This document shows, one piece after another, positions 7,750-16,504 of a DNA stretch of 64,000 nucleotides. Origin of the DNA: Mycobacterium szulgai (GTDB lineage: Bacteria; Actinomycetota; Actinomycetes; Mycobacteriales; Mycobacteriaceae); NCBI RefSeq assembly GCF_002116635.1, contig NZ_LQPW01000167.1:124001-188000 (forward strand). Reading direction: 5' to 3'. How positions within the stretch are numbered: position 1 is the stretch's first letter; each line of letters begins with the position of its first letter. Position numbers and translations under genes: made by a program. The notes below the pieces were generated by a model that saw only the letters and a program-made list of their open reading frames with translations, was not told the DNA's origin and ran no database searches.

Positions 7750-10044
7750 ATGACTTTTTCGGTTCTGTCAACCTACCGGTTGCAGCTGCGGGGTGCGTCG
7801 AGCGGATTCGGCTTCACCTTCGCCGACGCCGAGAACCTGCTGGACTACCTTGACGAGCTCGGGGTCTCGCATCTGTACCTGTCGCCGATCCTGACCGCCG
7901 TAACAGGGTCGACGCACGGTTACGACGTCACCGACCCCACGACGGTGTCGGCGGAACTCGGTGGTCCCGACGGGCTGGCAAAGCTATCCGCGGCTGCGCG
8001 GGCCCGCGGTATGGGGCTGATCGTCGACATCGTGCCCAACCACGTCGGGATCGACCAGCCACAGCAGAACCCGTGGTGGTGGGACGTATTGCGGCACGGA
8101 CGTTCGTCGCCCTACGCGACATTCTTCGACATCGACTGGAATCTGGCCGACGGCCGAATCGTCTTGCCCGTATTGGGTTCCGACGAGGACGTCGCCGGCC
8201 TGGCGGTCGACGGTGAAGTGCTGCGCCTGGGCGACCTGGCGTTCCCGATCGCGCCGGGCACCGGCGCCGGCACCGGCCCGGAAGTGCACGACCGTCAGCA
8301 CTACCGGCTGGTGGGCTGGCGAAGCGGCGTGGTCGGTTACCGCCGATTCTTCTCCATCACCTCGCTGGCCGGACTGCGTCAGGAAGATCGCGCGGTGTTC
8401 GACGCCGGTCACGCCGAAGTCGGTCGCTGGTTCGCCGAAGGGCTCGTCGACGGTGTGCGCATCGACCATCCCGACGGATTGTCAGATCCCTGCACATATC
8501 TGGCGTGGCTGCGCGAGCTGGTGGGACCGGACGCCTGGATCGTTATCGAAAAGATCCTCGGTGTCGACGAGGCGCTGGAACCGACCCTGCCGGTGGCCGG
8601 CACCACCGGCTACGACGCGCTGCGCGAAATCGGTGGCCTGTTCATCGATCCGACCGGTGCACCGGCCCTGACGGAGTTGGTCGGATCCGCCGGCGTAGAT
8701 TACGGCGCCATGCCGGAGCTGTTGGCCGAGTTGAAGATTCGCGCGGCTACCGACACGCTGAGCAGTGAAATGGCCAGGCTACGACGGTCCATTGCGGCGG
8801 CCGCCGACGCCGATGATCCGCTGCTGCCCGAGGCCGTGGCCGCGCTGCTCACCCATATCGATGTTTACCGCTGCGACTATCCCGGCCTGGCCGCCACCCT
8901 GCCCACCGCATTGGCCGCGACGCAAGCCGCGGCACCGCAATACGGCCCCGCGCTGCAGGTTCTGGCCTCGGCGCTGGCCCGCGACGGCGAGCCGGCCACC
9001 CGGTTGCAACAGCTGTGCGGCGCGGTGACCGCCAAGTCGGTTGAAGACTGCCTGTTCTACCGCGACTCCCGGCTGGTGTCGCTCAACGAAGTGGGCGGCG
9101 AACCACACCGGTTCGGCGTCGGCGCCGCGGAGTTCCACCAGAGCGCCGCCACCCGTGCCAGGATGTGGCCGCACACCATGACGACACTGACCACTCACGA
9201 CACCAAACGCGGTGAGGATGTGCGCGCCCGGATCGGCGTGCTGTCACAGGTGCCTTCGCTGTGGACAGAATTCATCGGGCGCTGGGAATTACACGCCCCC
9301 TCCCCCGATGCCGCGACCGGACAGCTCCTGTGGCAGAACATCTTCGGCGTGTGGCCAGTCGGCGGCGAGGTCAGCTCGCAGTTGCGCGAGCGACTACACG
9401 GCTACGCCGAAAAGGCGATCCGGGAGGCGGCCTGGCACACCTGCTGGAACGACCCGAACGCCGAATTCGAAGACGCGGTGCATTGTTGGCTCGATAGCGT
9501 GCTCGACGGGCCGGTGGCCGGCGAGCTCACCAAACTCGTCGCCCAGCTCAACCCGCATGCCGCCAGCGACGCGCTGGGGCAGAAGCTGCTGGCCCTCACA
9601 ACGCCCGGAATACCCGATGTCTACCAGGGCACCGAGCTGTGGGACGACAGCCTCGTCGATCCCGACAACCGGCGTGAGGTCGACTACGCTATTCGCCGGG
9701 CGGCCCTGAAAGAGTTGCAGCATCCCAAGATTCGGGTCGTCACCACAGCGCTTCGGTTACGCCGCGCCCGTCCGGAAGCCTTCTTCGGCGACTACCTGCC
9801 CGTGCTGGCCGATGGGCAGGCAAGCGATCATGTGGTGGCGTTTCTTCGCGGCGACGACATCCTGGTCGCGGTGACCCGCTGGACGGTACGGCTACACGAA
9901 ACCGGCTGGGGCAACACCGTTGTGCCGCTGCCGAAAGGCTCCTGGACCGACCGGCTGACGGGCGCCGTGGCAAGCGGACCGACCTCAGCTGCCGAGTTGT
10001 TCGCCGATCTGCCCGTCGTACTGCTCGAGCGCGACTGTGGCTGA
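7750..10044 (+). CDS. treY: Maltooligosyltrehalose synthase
   Basis: GH13 intramolecular transglucosylase (764 residues) that converts the reducing-end alpha-1,4 bond of maltodextrins to the alpha-1,1 bond of trehalose. Family features: N-terminal STYRLQL and DELGVSHLYLSPIL, then SGSTHGYDVTD-like (TGSTHGYDVTDPT), DIVPNHVGID, GVRIDHPDGL with the nucleophile Asp, the acid Glu in WIVIEKIL, and TTHDTKRGEDVRAR near residue 480. Lies 3 bp after treX; its end overlaps the treZ start by 8 bp, indicating coupled translation. Part of the glycogen-to-trehalose route in the cytosol. Confidence 0.96.
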   Translation: MTFSVLSTYRLQLRGASSGFGFTFADAENLLDYLDELGVSHLYLSPILTAVTGSTHGYDVTDPTTVSAELGGPDGLAKLSAAARARGMGLIVDIVPNHVGIDQPQQNPWWWDVLRHGRSSPYATFFDIDWNLADGRIVLPVLGSDEDVAGLAVDGEVLRLGDLAFPIAPGTGAGTGPEVHDRQHYRLVGWRSGVVGYRRFFSITSLAGLRQEDRAVFDAGHAEVGRWFAEGLVDGVRIDHPDGLSDPCTYLAWLRELVGPDAWIVIEKILGVDEALEPTLPVAGTTGYDALREIGGLFIDPTGAPALTELVGSAGVDYGAMPELLAELKIRAATDTLSSEMARLRRSIAAAADADDPLLPEAVAALLTHIDVYRCDYPGLAATLPTALAATQAAAPQYGPALQVLASALARDGEPATRLQQLCGAVTAKSVEDCLFYRDSRLVSLNEVGGEPHRFGVGAAEFHQSAATRARMWPHTMTTLTTHDTKRGEDVRARIGVLSQVPSLWTEFIGRWELHAPSPDAATGQLLWQNIFGVWPVGGEVSSQLRERLHGYAEKAIREAAWHTCWNDPNAEFEDAVHCWLDSVLDGPVAGELTKLVAQLNPHAASDALGQKLLALTTPGIPDVYQGTELWDDSLVDPDNRREVDYAIRRAALKELQHPKIRVVTTALRLRRARPEAFFGDYLPVLADGQASDHVVAFLRGDDILVAVTRWTVRLHETGWGNTVVPLPKGSWTDRLTGAVASGPTSAAELFADLPVVLLERDCG

Positions 10045-11785
10045 ATTCCGGGTCTGGGCGCCCAAACCCGCGCTGGTACGCCTCGACGTCGACGGCGCGG
10101 TGCATCCGATGACCCGCGCAGACGGCGGCTGGTGGCACGCAGCAGTCGAGGCCGCGCCGGACGCCCGTTACGGATACCTGCTCGACGACGACCCCACCGT
10201 GCTGCCCGACCCGCGATCGGCGCGCCAGCCCGACGGCGTACATGAACGATCTCAGCTCTGGGATGCCGCACGAGCCACCTGGACCGACGGCTGCTGGCCC
10301 GGCAAGACGGTCGCGGGCGCGGTGATCTACGAGCTGCATATCGGCACGTTCACCGCGGCCGGCACCTTCGACTCGGCTATCGAGAAGCTGGACTATCTGG
10401 TCGGTCTCGGAATCGACTTCGTCGAGCTGATGCCGGTCAACTCGTTTGCCGGCACACACGGCTGGGGATACGACGGCGTGCTGTGGTACAGCGTGCACGA
10501 ACCCTACGGCGGCCCCGACGGCCTGGTCCGATTCGTCGACGCTTGCCACGCGCGTGGTTTGGGTGTGCTTATCGACGCGGTCTTCAACCATCTTGGCCCG
10601 TCGGGAAACTATCTGCCGCGGTTCGGGCCTTACCTGTCGTCGGCGAGCAACCCGTGGGGCGAAGGCATCAATATCGCCGACGCCGACTCCGACGAGGTGC
10701 GCCGCTACATCATCGGGTGCGCGCTGCGCTGGATGCGCGACTTCCACGCCGACGGCCTGCGCCTGGATGCCGTGCACGCGCTGGTGGATGTCACCGCGGT
10801 GCACATCCTCGAGGAACTCTCCAGCGAAACCGACTGGCTATCAAAACAAGTGGGCCGTCCGCTATCACTGATTGCCGAAAGCGATCTCAACGACCCGCGC
10901 CTGATCACCCCGCGCGAGGAGGCGGGTTACGGAATCACCGCGCAGTGGGACGACGACATCCACCACGCCATCCACACCGCGGTATCCGGAGAGCGGCAAG
11001 GGTATTACAGCGATTTCGGGTCCATGGCGACGCTTGCGCACACCCTGCGCCACGGTTTCTTTCACGCAGGCACGTATTCGTCGTTTCGGCGCCGGCGCCA
11101 CGGGCGCCCGCTGGACACCGCCCGCATCCCGGCCACCAGATTGCTTGCCTACACCTGCACCCACGACCAGATCGGCAATCGCGCCCTTGGCGACCGGCCG
11201 TCACAAAACCTCACCGCCGGCCAGCTTGCCGTCAAAGCTGCATTGGTGCTCGGATCGCCCTACACCGCAATGCTTTTCATGGGCGAAGAATGGGGAGCGA
11301 GAACCCCGTTCCAGTTCTTCAGCTCGCATCCCGAACCCGAGCTGGCCCGGGCCACCGCCGAGGGACGCAAGGCCGAATTCGCCGAACACGGCTGGGACGC
11401 CGCAAAACAGGGAGACATCCCCGACCCACAGGACCCGCAGACATTTCAGCGCTCAAAGCTGAACTGGGCCGAGCCGGCGTCCGGCGATCATGCCCGGCTC
11501 CTGCAGCTTTATCGCGACCTGATCGCGTTGCGGCACAAAGAACCTGATTTCGACGACGAGTGGCTGGACCACCTCGTCGTCGACTACGACGAAGACGAAC
11601 GCTGGATCATCATGCGCCGCAATCGAATTGCGATTGCCTGCAACCTCGGCACCGACGCGGCAAGCGTGCCCGTCACCGGGGAGCTGGTGCTGGCCTGGGA
11701 TGCGCCGTCGATCGGCGACAAGGCGACCGTGCTGCCCGCACACTCCTTCGCGATCCTGCGCGCCGGAAAGGGCGCCGACGCGTAA
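10037..11785 (+). CDS. treZ: Maltooligosyltrehalose trehalohydrolase
   Basis: GH13 enzyme (582 residues) that cuts free trehalose from the maltooligosyltrehalose made by TreY. An N-terminal CBM48-like domain (EFRVWAPKP) precedes the barrel with GVLIDAVFNHLGPSG, GLRLDAVHAL (nucleophile Asp), LIAESDLND (acid Glu) and YTCTHDQIGNRALG. The start is GTG at 10037, lying inside the treY 3' end; this gives the expected family N-terminus. Last gene of the trehalose operon. Confidence 0.96.
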   Translation: MAEFRVWAPKPALVRLDVDGAVHPMTRADGGWWHAAVEAAPDARYGYLLDDDPTVLPDPRSARQPDGVHERSQLWDAARATWTDGCWPGKTVAGAVIYELHIGTFTAAGTFDSAIEKLDYLVGLGIDFVELMPVNSFAGTHGWGYDGVLWYSVHEPYGGPDGLVRFVDACHARGLGVLIDAVFNHLGPSGNYLPRFGPYLSSASNPWGEGINIADADSDEVRRYIIGCALRWMRDFHADGLRLDAVHALVDVTAVHILEELSSETDWLSKQVGRPLSLIAESDLNDPRLITPREEAGYGITAQWDDDIHHAIHTAVSGERQGYYSDFGSMATLAHTLRHGFFHAGTYSSFRRRRHGRPLDTARIPATRLLAYTCTHDQIGNRALGDRPSQNLTAGQLAVKAALVLGSPYTAMLFMGEEWGARTPFQFFSSHPEPELARATAEGRKAEFAEHGWDAAKQGDIPDPQDPQTFQRSKLNWAEPASGDHARLLQLYRDLIALRHKEPDFDDEWLDHLVVDYDEDERWIIMRRNRIAIACNLGTDAASVPVTGELVLAWDAPSIGDKATVLPAHSFAILRAGKGADA

Positions 11786-11799
11786 AGCTACGCTGCGCC

Positions 11800-12411
11800 A
11801 TGGATGAAGTCAGGTTCACTCGCGACGAGCTGAGGCGGTTCAGCGGCAAGACGCTGCCCGACTTGATCTCCGATCAGGTCCGGCTACTGTTCGTCGGCAT
11901 CAACCCAGGGCTGAGAACCGCTGCGGTGCAGGCCCATTTCGCCCCGCGCGGCAATCGATTCTGGCCTGCGCTCTACCGTGCCGGCATCACCGAACACCTG
12001 ATCGACGCCTCGTCCGGGTTTGCGGTCGCCGACCGGGAGTATGTATTGAGCCGCGGGATCGGCATCACCAACCTCGTGGAGCGGGCGACCGCGGGCGCCG
12101 ACGAACTCACCGCCGGCGAACTGATCGCGGGCAGACAGAAGCTGGACCGGATGATTCAGGAATTCTCGCCCAGAGTGGTTGCAGTTCTCGGAATCACCGC
12201 ATACCGCGCAGCCTTCGGCGACCGCCAGGCCAAGCTGGGCAAGCAGCTTTCCCCTTATCCCAGCCATCCCGGAACCGACCTGTGGGTGCTGCCCAACCCG
12301 AGCGGCCGCAACGCCCACGCGACGTTGCCCCGCCTCGCGGCCGTCTACGCGCAGGCCGCCCAAGCCGCCGGCATTCGCCTCGACCCGGCTACACGCTACG
12401 GCGACCGGTGA
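11800..12411 (+). CDS. mug: G/U (G/T) mismatch-specific uracil-DNA glycosylase, Mug/TDG family
   Basis: A 203-residue base-excision repair enzyme predicted to remove uracil or damaged bases from G mismatches. Mug/TDG motif 1 is FVGINPGL (residues about 30-37), followed by the substrate-binding APRGNRFWPALY, and motif 2 is LPNPSGRNAHAT near residue 170. The ATG at 11800 is 14 bp after the treZ stop, so it may be read through from treZ. The M. tuberculosis genes I recall between treZ and ilvA (Rv1561-Rv1560, a VapBC pair) are absent here. The 3' end overlaps that of the convergent MocR gene by 23 bp. Confidence 0.88.
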   Translation: MDEVRFTRDELRRFSGKTLPDLISDQVRLLFVGINPGLRTAAVQAHFAPRGNRFWPALYRAGITEHLIDASSGFAVADREYVLSRGIGITNLVERATAGADELTAGELIAGRQKLDRMIQEFSPRVVAVLGITAYRAAFGDRQAKLGKQLSPYPSHPGTDLWVLPNPSGRNAHATLPRLAAVYAQAAQAAGIRLDPATRYGDR

Positions 12412-13726
12412 CCAGCACCGCCTCGGCGATCGCGTCAGCGAGCGGATCAATCTCACCGGCGCTCAGATCGGCGATGGTGATGCGCATTCCCGGCTCGCTG
12501 CGGATGCGGAACCGTGTCCCTGGCGCTGCGCCCCAGCCGGCATTGAGCAGCCGGCTGATGGCGACCGCCTCGTCGGGAACCGGAATCCACACGTTGAGCC
12601 CGGACCGGCCGAAAGCGGTGACGCCGCGCTCGGCGAGCGCGGCGCACAGCCGTACACGGTTGTCGGTGTAGCGCTGCTCGGCGTCGCTGACACGTCCGGT
12701 CGCCGTGTCATCCGACCACAGGCTTACCGCAAGGTCCTGCAGCAGGTGACTCACCCACCCCGGCCCGAGCCGCAGCCGCCCATGCACCCGCTCGACGGTG
12801 CGCCGGTCTCCGGCGACGACGGCGAGCCGCAGGTCGGGGCCATAAGCCTTGGACGCCGACCGGACAAAAGCCCAGCGGCGGGTCGACCCGGCCAGCGTGT
12901 GCAGTGCTGCACCGGCGATGCCCGCGCAGTGATCGTCCTCGACAACCAGTACGTCGTCAGCGCGGCCGGCCAGCAGGCTGCGCAGCGCGCTGGCACGATC
13001 CCCGGATAACGCCGCCCCGGTCGGGTTCTGCGCACGACTGGTCACGAGCACCGCTTGCACACCTCGGCGCAGCGCCCGGGCCATGTCGAGAATCAACGGG
13101 CCCTCATCGTCGACTCCCACTGGTTCGGCCGAAAGACCCAGTGCGGCAATAAGGTCCAGCATGTTGGCCCAGCCCGGGTCCTCGACGGCAACCCGGTCAC
13201 CCGGGCGCAGGTACGCGGTGAGCACCCGCTCGATGCCGTCCAGCGCGCCGCTGGTCACCGCAAGGTGCTTGGCGGGTACCCGGTCCGCCTGCAGAGCGGC
13301 ACGGGCGATGTCGGCCAACTCGGCCGACATCGCCGACTGCCCGTATAGCAACGGGCGCCGCCCCGCCGGCGCCGGCCATTGGGCGTCGGCGATCGGCAAC
13401 ATCGCGGGGTCGGGATTTCCAGTCGACAAGTCGCGCGCACCCGCCGGGACGGCAAGACCGAGCAAGGACCGCGGCGTGGTGGCGGGCCGGCTCCGCACCC
13501 GCGTTCCGCGCCGCCCTGCGGTTTCGACCGCCCCACGGTCGCGCAGCAGCCGGTAGGCCGCGGCGACGGTGTTGGGGTTGACGCCGAGCTCGGCGGCGAC
13601 CTCGCGGATGGGCGGCAATGCGTCGCCAGGTGACAGCTCGCCGTGCGAGATGGCCGACTCCACGTTGGCGGCTATCGACTCGGCACCCGTCCCCGCGATC
13701 CTGTAATGTACTGGCACATAGTCCAT
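12389..13726 (-). CDS. MocR-type GntR regulator with PLP aminotransferase-like domain
   Basis: A 445-residue fusion. Residues about 10-80 form a GntR winged helix (LPPIREVAAELGVNPNTVAAAYRLL). Residues about 110-440 form a fold-type I aminotransferase-like domain with PLP contacts: TSGALDGIERVL, ARAQNPTG-like SRAQNPTGAAL, VVEDDHCAG and the candidate Schiff-base Lys in VRSASKAYGPDLR. MocR proteins sense PLP or amines and often regulate a divergent neighbour; here that is the FMN/PNPOx-like gene at 13758. The dyads in the 32-bp gap and in the first codons of this gene suggest autoregulation. The exact start may lie downstream of 13726. Confidence 0.9.
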   Translation of the reverse strand: MDYVPVHYRIAGTGAESIAANVESAISHGELSPGDALPPIREVAAELGVNPNTVAAAYRLLRDRGAVETAGRRGTRVRSRPATTPRSLLGLAVPAGARDLSTGNPDPAMLPIADAQWPAPAGRRPLLYGQSAMSAELADIARAALQADRVPAKHLAVTSGALDGIERVLTAYLRPGDRVAVEDPGWANMLDLIAALGLSAEPVGVDDEGPLILDMARALRRGVQAVLVTSRAQNPTGAALSGDRASALRSLLAGRADDVLVVEDDHCAGIAGAALHTLAGSTRRWAFVRSASKAYGPDLRLAVVAGDRRTVERVHGRLRLGPGWVSHLLQDLAVSLWSDDTATGRVSDAEQRYTDNRVRLCAALAERGVTAFGRSGLNVWIPVPDEAVAISRLLNAGWGAAPGTRFRIRSEPGMRITIADLSAGEIDPLADAIAEAVLVTGRRSV

Positions 13727-13740
13727 TATGTACTAGTACA
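13706..13740. promoter_or_regulatory. Putative operator between the MocR gene and the FMN-binding protein gene
   Basis: Two direct repeats ATGTACT (13706-13712 and 13728-13734) lie 22 bp apart, two helical turns. The second is part of a perfect 12-bp palindrome TGTACTAGTACA (13729-13740). Paired direct repeats plus an inverted copy are typical of MocR/PdxR operators. The site covers the start of the regulator gene and lies 18 bp before the divergent ATG. Confidence 0.55.
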
Positions 13741-13757
13741 AAATCAAGGGCAATCCG

Positions 13758-14399
13758 ATGGAAACCGCTTACCGTCCCACTCAGCGAACAACGCCCACCC
13801 GCTATCGCGACCGCGCGCATTACGACCGCGAGATCGTCCATCGCATCCTGGACGAAGCGCTGGTGTGCCACCTCGGTTACGTCAGCGACGACCGGCCGGT
13901 GGTACTGCCGACCACACACTCCCGCCTCGGCGAAACCCTGTACCTACACGGTTCTACCGGCAGTGGCCCCATGCTTGCGGCTCAACAATCCGGGCTGCCG
14001 GTATGCGTTACCGCCACTCTCGTCGACGGGCTGGTGCTGGCCCGTTCGGCGATTCACCACTCGCTGAACTACCGTTCGGTGGTCGTGCTGGGTACCGCAC
14101 GGCTGGTGGCGGACCGGACCGAGAAGCGGCAGGCATTGGCTGCCCTGCTCGACCACATCGCGCCCGGGCGCGCCGCCGACTGCCGGCCCCCCAACGCGCG
14201 GGAGCTGGCAGCGACCGCGGTCCTCGCGCTCGATCTGGTCGAAGTCTCGGCCAAGGTGCGCGACGGCGGCGCGGTCGACGATCCGCAAGACCACGCACTG
14301 CCGCATTGGGCGGGCGTGGTACCCCTGCGTATGACGGCCGGGACTCCACACCCCGCCACCGACCTGAACCCCGCTACCCCGTTGCCGCCCTACCTCTAA
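13758..14399 (+). CDS. Pyridoxamine 5'-phosphate oxidase-like FMN-binding protein
   Basis: A 213-residue protein of the split-barrel flavin-reductase/PNPOx-like family (NimA/'flavin-nucleotide-binding' group). Recognisable blocks are ILDEALVCHLGYVSDDRPVV and LPTTHSRLGETLYLHGSTGS near the N-terminus, which line the flavin site, followed by VTATLVDGLVLARS. It is divergent from a MocR regulator with a shared 31-bp gap, and this pairing is common for MocR targets. The substrate is not deducible; a link to vitamin B6 or amine metabolism is inferred from the partner. Confidence 0.82.
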   Translation: METAYRPTQRTTPTRYRDRAHYDREIVHRILDEALVCHLGYVSDDRPVVLPTTHSRLGETLYLHGSTGSGPMLAAQQSGLPVCVTATLVDGLVLARSAIHHSLNYRSVVVLGTARLVADRTEKRQALAALLDHIAPGRAADCRPPNARELAATAVLALDLVEVSAKVRDGGAVDDPQDHALPHWAGVVPLRMTAGTPHPATDLNPATPLPPYL

Positions 14400-14433
14400 C
14401 CCAGCCGCACGCAAAGCCCGTACAACTGCGCAA

Positions 14434-14448
14434 CTTCGCGGCGCGAAG
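14434..14448. terminator. Short hairpin between convergent genes
   Basis: CTTCGC/GCGAAG arms with a 3-nt loop lie between the stop at 14399 and the ilvA stop at 14450. Its position between convergent genes suggests a weak bidirectional terminator; there is no T-run. Confidence 0.3.
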
Positions 14449-14449
14449 A

Positions 14450-15733
14450 TTAGAGCAACAGATAGCGGTAGGCGGGTGAGCCTGGCCGCAGGCTTTCGAC
14501 GTGGATCTCGGTCGCCCGCATCCGGCCCAGCAGCCCGTCCAGGTCCGCGGCCGATCCCAGTTGAACACCGACCAGCGCCTCCCCGGTCTCGCGGTTGTTG
14601 CGCTTGACGTATTCGAACAACGTGATGTCGTCGTTTGGGCCGAGCACCTCGTCGAGGAACCTGCGCAGCGCCCCGGGCTCCTGCGGAAAGTCCACCAGGA
14701 AGTAGTGCTTGAGGCCCAGGTGGACCAGCGAGCGCTCCAGCACCTCCCCGTACCGGGAGACATCGTTGTTGCCGCCGGAAATCAGACACACGACCGTGGA
14801 GCCGGGCTCGATGTCGGCCTCCAGCAGGCCGGCGACGGACAGCGCACCGGCCGGCTCGGCGATGATGCCCTCGTTCTGGTAAAGGTCGAGCATCGCGGTG
14901 CAGACCGCGCCCTCGTCGACGGTGGTGATCGAGACCATGTCGCCTGCGGCCGCCAGTGCGGCATAGGTCTTGGTGCCCGCCCGGTTTACCGCGGCGCCGT
15001 CGACGAACTGATCGACATGGTCCAGCGTCACCGGCTCGCCCGCGGCCAGGGCTGCCATCATCGCGGCCGCCCCGGCTGGCTCGATGCCCAGCACGGCCGT
15101 GTTGCTGGTCCGCTCGGCCAGATAAGTGGTGATGCCGGCAATGCAGCCACCCCCGCCCACCGGGACCACCACCAGGTCGGGCTCCTGGTCGAGTGCCTCG
15201 AGTATCTCGACGGCGATGGTGCCCTGCCCGGCCATGGTGCGCACGTCGTCGTACGGCGGTACCAGCGTGGCGCCGGTTCGTGCGACGTCGTCGAGGGCGG
15301 CCGCAGCGGCCAAATCATAGGTCGACCCGCCCACGATCAGCTCGATGAACTTCCCGCCGTGGTAGCGGATGCGGTCCCGCTTCTGCTTAGGGGTCTTGGC
15401 CGGCACATAGACACGGCCGTGCACGCCCAATGACCGGCACGCGTACGCGAAGCCCTGCGCGTGGTTGCCCGCAGACGAACACACCACACCGGCGGCCAGT
15501 TCCTCGTCGGATAGCTGCACCAACAGGTTGTAGGCGCCGCGCAGCTTGTAGGAGCGCACGACCTGCAGGTCTTCGCGTTTGAGGTAGACGGTCGCGCCGG
15601 TGATCTCCGACAGCCGATCGCTGAGCTGCAACGGAGTGGGCGTAATGACCGGAGCGATCCGCTTCGCCGCACCGTCGATGTCAGCCGCAGACAGCGGTGA
15701 CGGGTGCGGGCTCTGACTCAGTTCAGCGGACAC
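14450..15733 (-). CDS. ilvA: Threonine dehydratase (biosynthetic)
   Basis: PLP enzyme (427 residues) that deaminates threonine to 2-oxobutanoate, the entry to isoleucine synthesis. The fold-type II core shows the Schiff-base Lys in VRSYKLRGAYN, SSAGNHAQGFA, and the Gly loop VPVGGGGCIAG. The C-terminal ~90 residues (LKHYFLVDFPQEPGALRRFL) are a single ACT-like regulatory domain, as in the short actinobacterial IlvA that is feedback-inhibited by isoleucine. Length agrees with M. tuberculosis IlvA (about 429). Confidence 0.95.
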   Translation of the reverse strand: MSAELSQSPHPSPLSAADIDGAAKRIAPVITPTPLQLSDRLSEITGATVYLKREDLQVVRSYKLRGAYNLLVQLSDEELAAGVVCSSAGNHAQGFAYACRSLGVHGRVYVPAKTPKQKRDRIRYHGGKFIELIVGGSTYDLAAAAALDDVARTGATLVPPYDDVRTMAGQGTIAVEILEALDQEPDLVVVPVGGGGCIAGITTYLAERTSNTAVLGIEPAGAAAMMAALAAGEPVTLDHVDQFVDGAAVNRAGTKTYAALAAAGDMVSITTVDEGAVCTAMLDLYQNEGIIAEPAGALSVAGLLEADIEPGSTVVCLISGGNNDVSRYGEVLERSLVHLGLKHYFLVDFPQEPGALRRFLDEVLGPNDDITLFEYVKRNNRETGEALVGVQLGSAADLDGLLGRMRATEIHVESLRPGSPAYRYLLL

Positions 15734-15767
15734 CGATCAATGGTGCCATGCCAGGGAGGAGGCGATA

Positions 15768-16205
15768 TCAGCTCACCGGGGTCAGCACGAACACCGGAAT
15801 CTGGCGCTCGGTCTTCTTCTGGTACTCAGCGTAGTCCGGCCAGGCCTCGACGGCGCGTTCCCACCAGGCCGCCTTCTCCTCGCCGAACACCTCGCGGGCG
15901 TCGTAATCGCGGGTGACGGCGCCGTCCTGCAACTCGACTCGCGGGTTGTTCACCACGTTGTGGTACCAGACCGGGTTCTTCGGGGCGCCGCCGAGCGAGG
16001 CCACAATCGCGTACTCGCCACCGTGCTCCACCCGCATGAGCGGGGTCTTGCGGAGTTTGCCGGTCTTGGCTCCGAGCGTGGTCAGCAAGATTATGGGCTT
16101 GCCCTTCATATCGGCAGCCTCGGAGCCACCGGATTCGGCGTACTTCTCGGCTTGTTCGCGGGACCAATCCCAGGGGCTCGGGGCGTATTCACCGAAAAGC
16201 GGCAT
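15768..16205 (-). CDS. F420-dependent nitroreductase-family protein (Ddn/Rv1558-like)
   Basis: A 145-residue split-barrel protein of the deazaflavin-dependent nitroreductase (DDN) family. The blocks ILLTTLGAKTGKLRKTPLMR and VASLGGAPKNPVWYHNV are the F420-contacting signature of Ddn and its homologue Rv1558, also adjacent to ilvA in M. tuberculosis. Start chosen at the ATG beginning MPLFGEYAPSP (complement 16203-16205), which gives the expected N-terminus; the frame is open for 13 more codons upstream. Likely quinone or nitro-compound reduction with F420H2. Confidence 0.88.
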   Translation of the reverse strand: MPLFGEYAPSPWDWSREQAEKYAESGGSEAADMKGKPIILLTTLGAKTGKLRKTPLMRVEHGGEYAIVASLGGAPKNPVWYHNVVNNPRVELQDGAVTRDYDAREVFGEEKAAWWERAVEAWPDYAEYQKKTERQIPVFVLTPVS

Positions 16206-16294
16206 GCCCACCACTCTATGCCCGCTTCTTATGAGCTCAGCCACATCTAATGTTTCGATTATCCGAAAACAAGACTGGCGGGTACTCTCAATTC

Positions 16295-16504
16295 ATGACC
16301 GGGCCTGCCCTGAAAAGTTCGGAAGTGCTGATCGCGGGTGTCCCCTGGCCACGGCACAAGCTGTTCGCGATAGTCGCGGGGTTTATCGCGCTGCTGCTGG
16401 TCGGAGCGGTGACGACGAGTGCCGCACCGGCGGTGCTGGGTGGCACCGCGGTCGCCATCGTGGTGGCGCTATCGCTCAGAGCGGTTGACTACCGGCGCGA
16501 CTGA
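16295..16504 (+). CDS. Small two-helix membrane protein, hypothetical
   Basis: A protein of about 69 residues if it begins at ATG 16295 (MTGPALKSSEV); the frame is open from ATG 16250. Two adjacent hydrophobic segments (LFAIVAGFIALLLVGAVTT and AVLGGTAVAIVVALSL) predict a helical hairpin with a basic end. It is divergent from the Ddn-like gene and its 3' end overlaps plsB1 by 29 bp on the other strand. No function recognised. Confidence 0.6.
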   Translation: MTGPALKSSEVLIAGVPWPRHKLFAIVAGFIALLLVGAVTTSAAPAVLGGTAVAIVVALSLRAVDYRRD

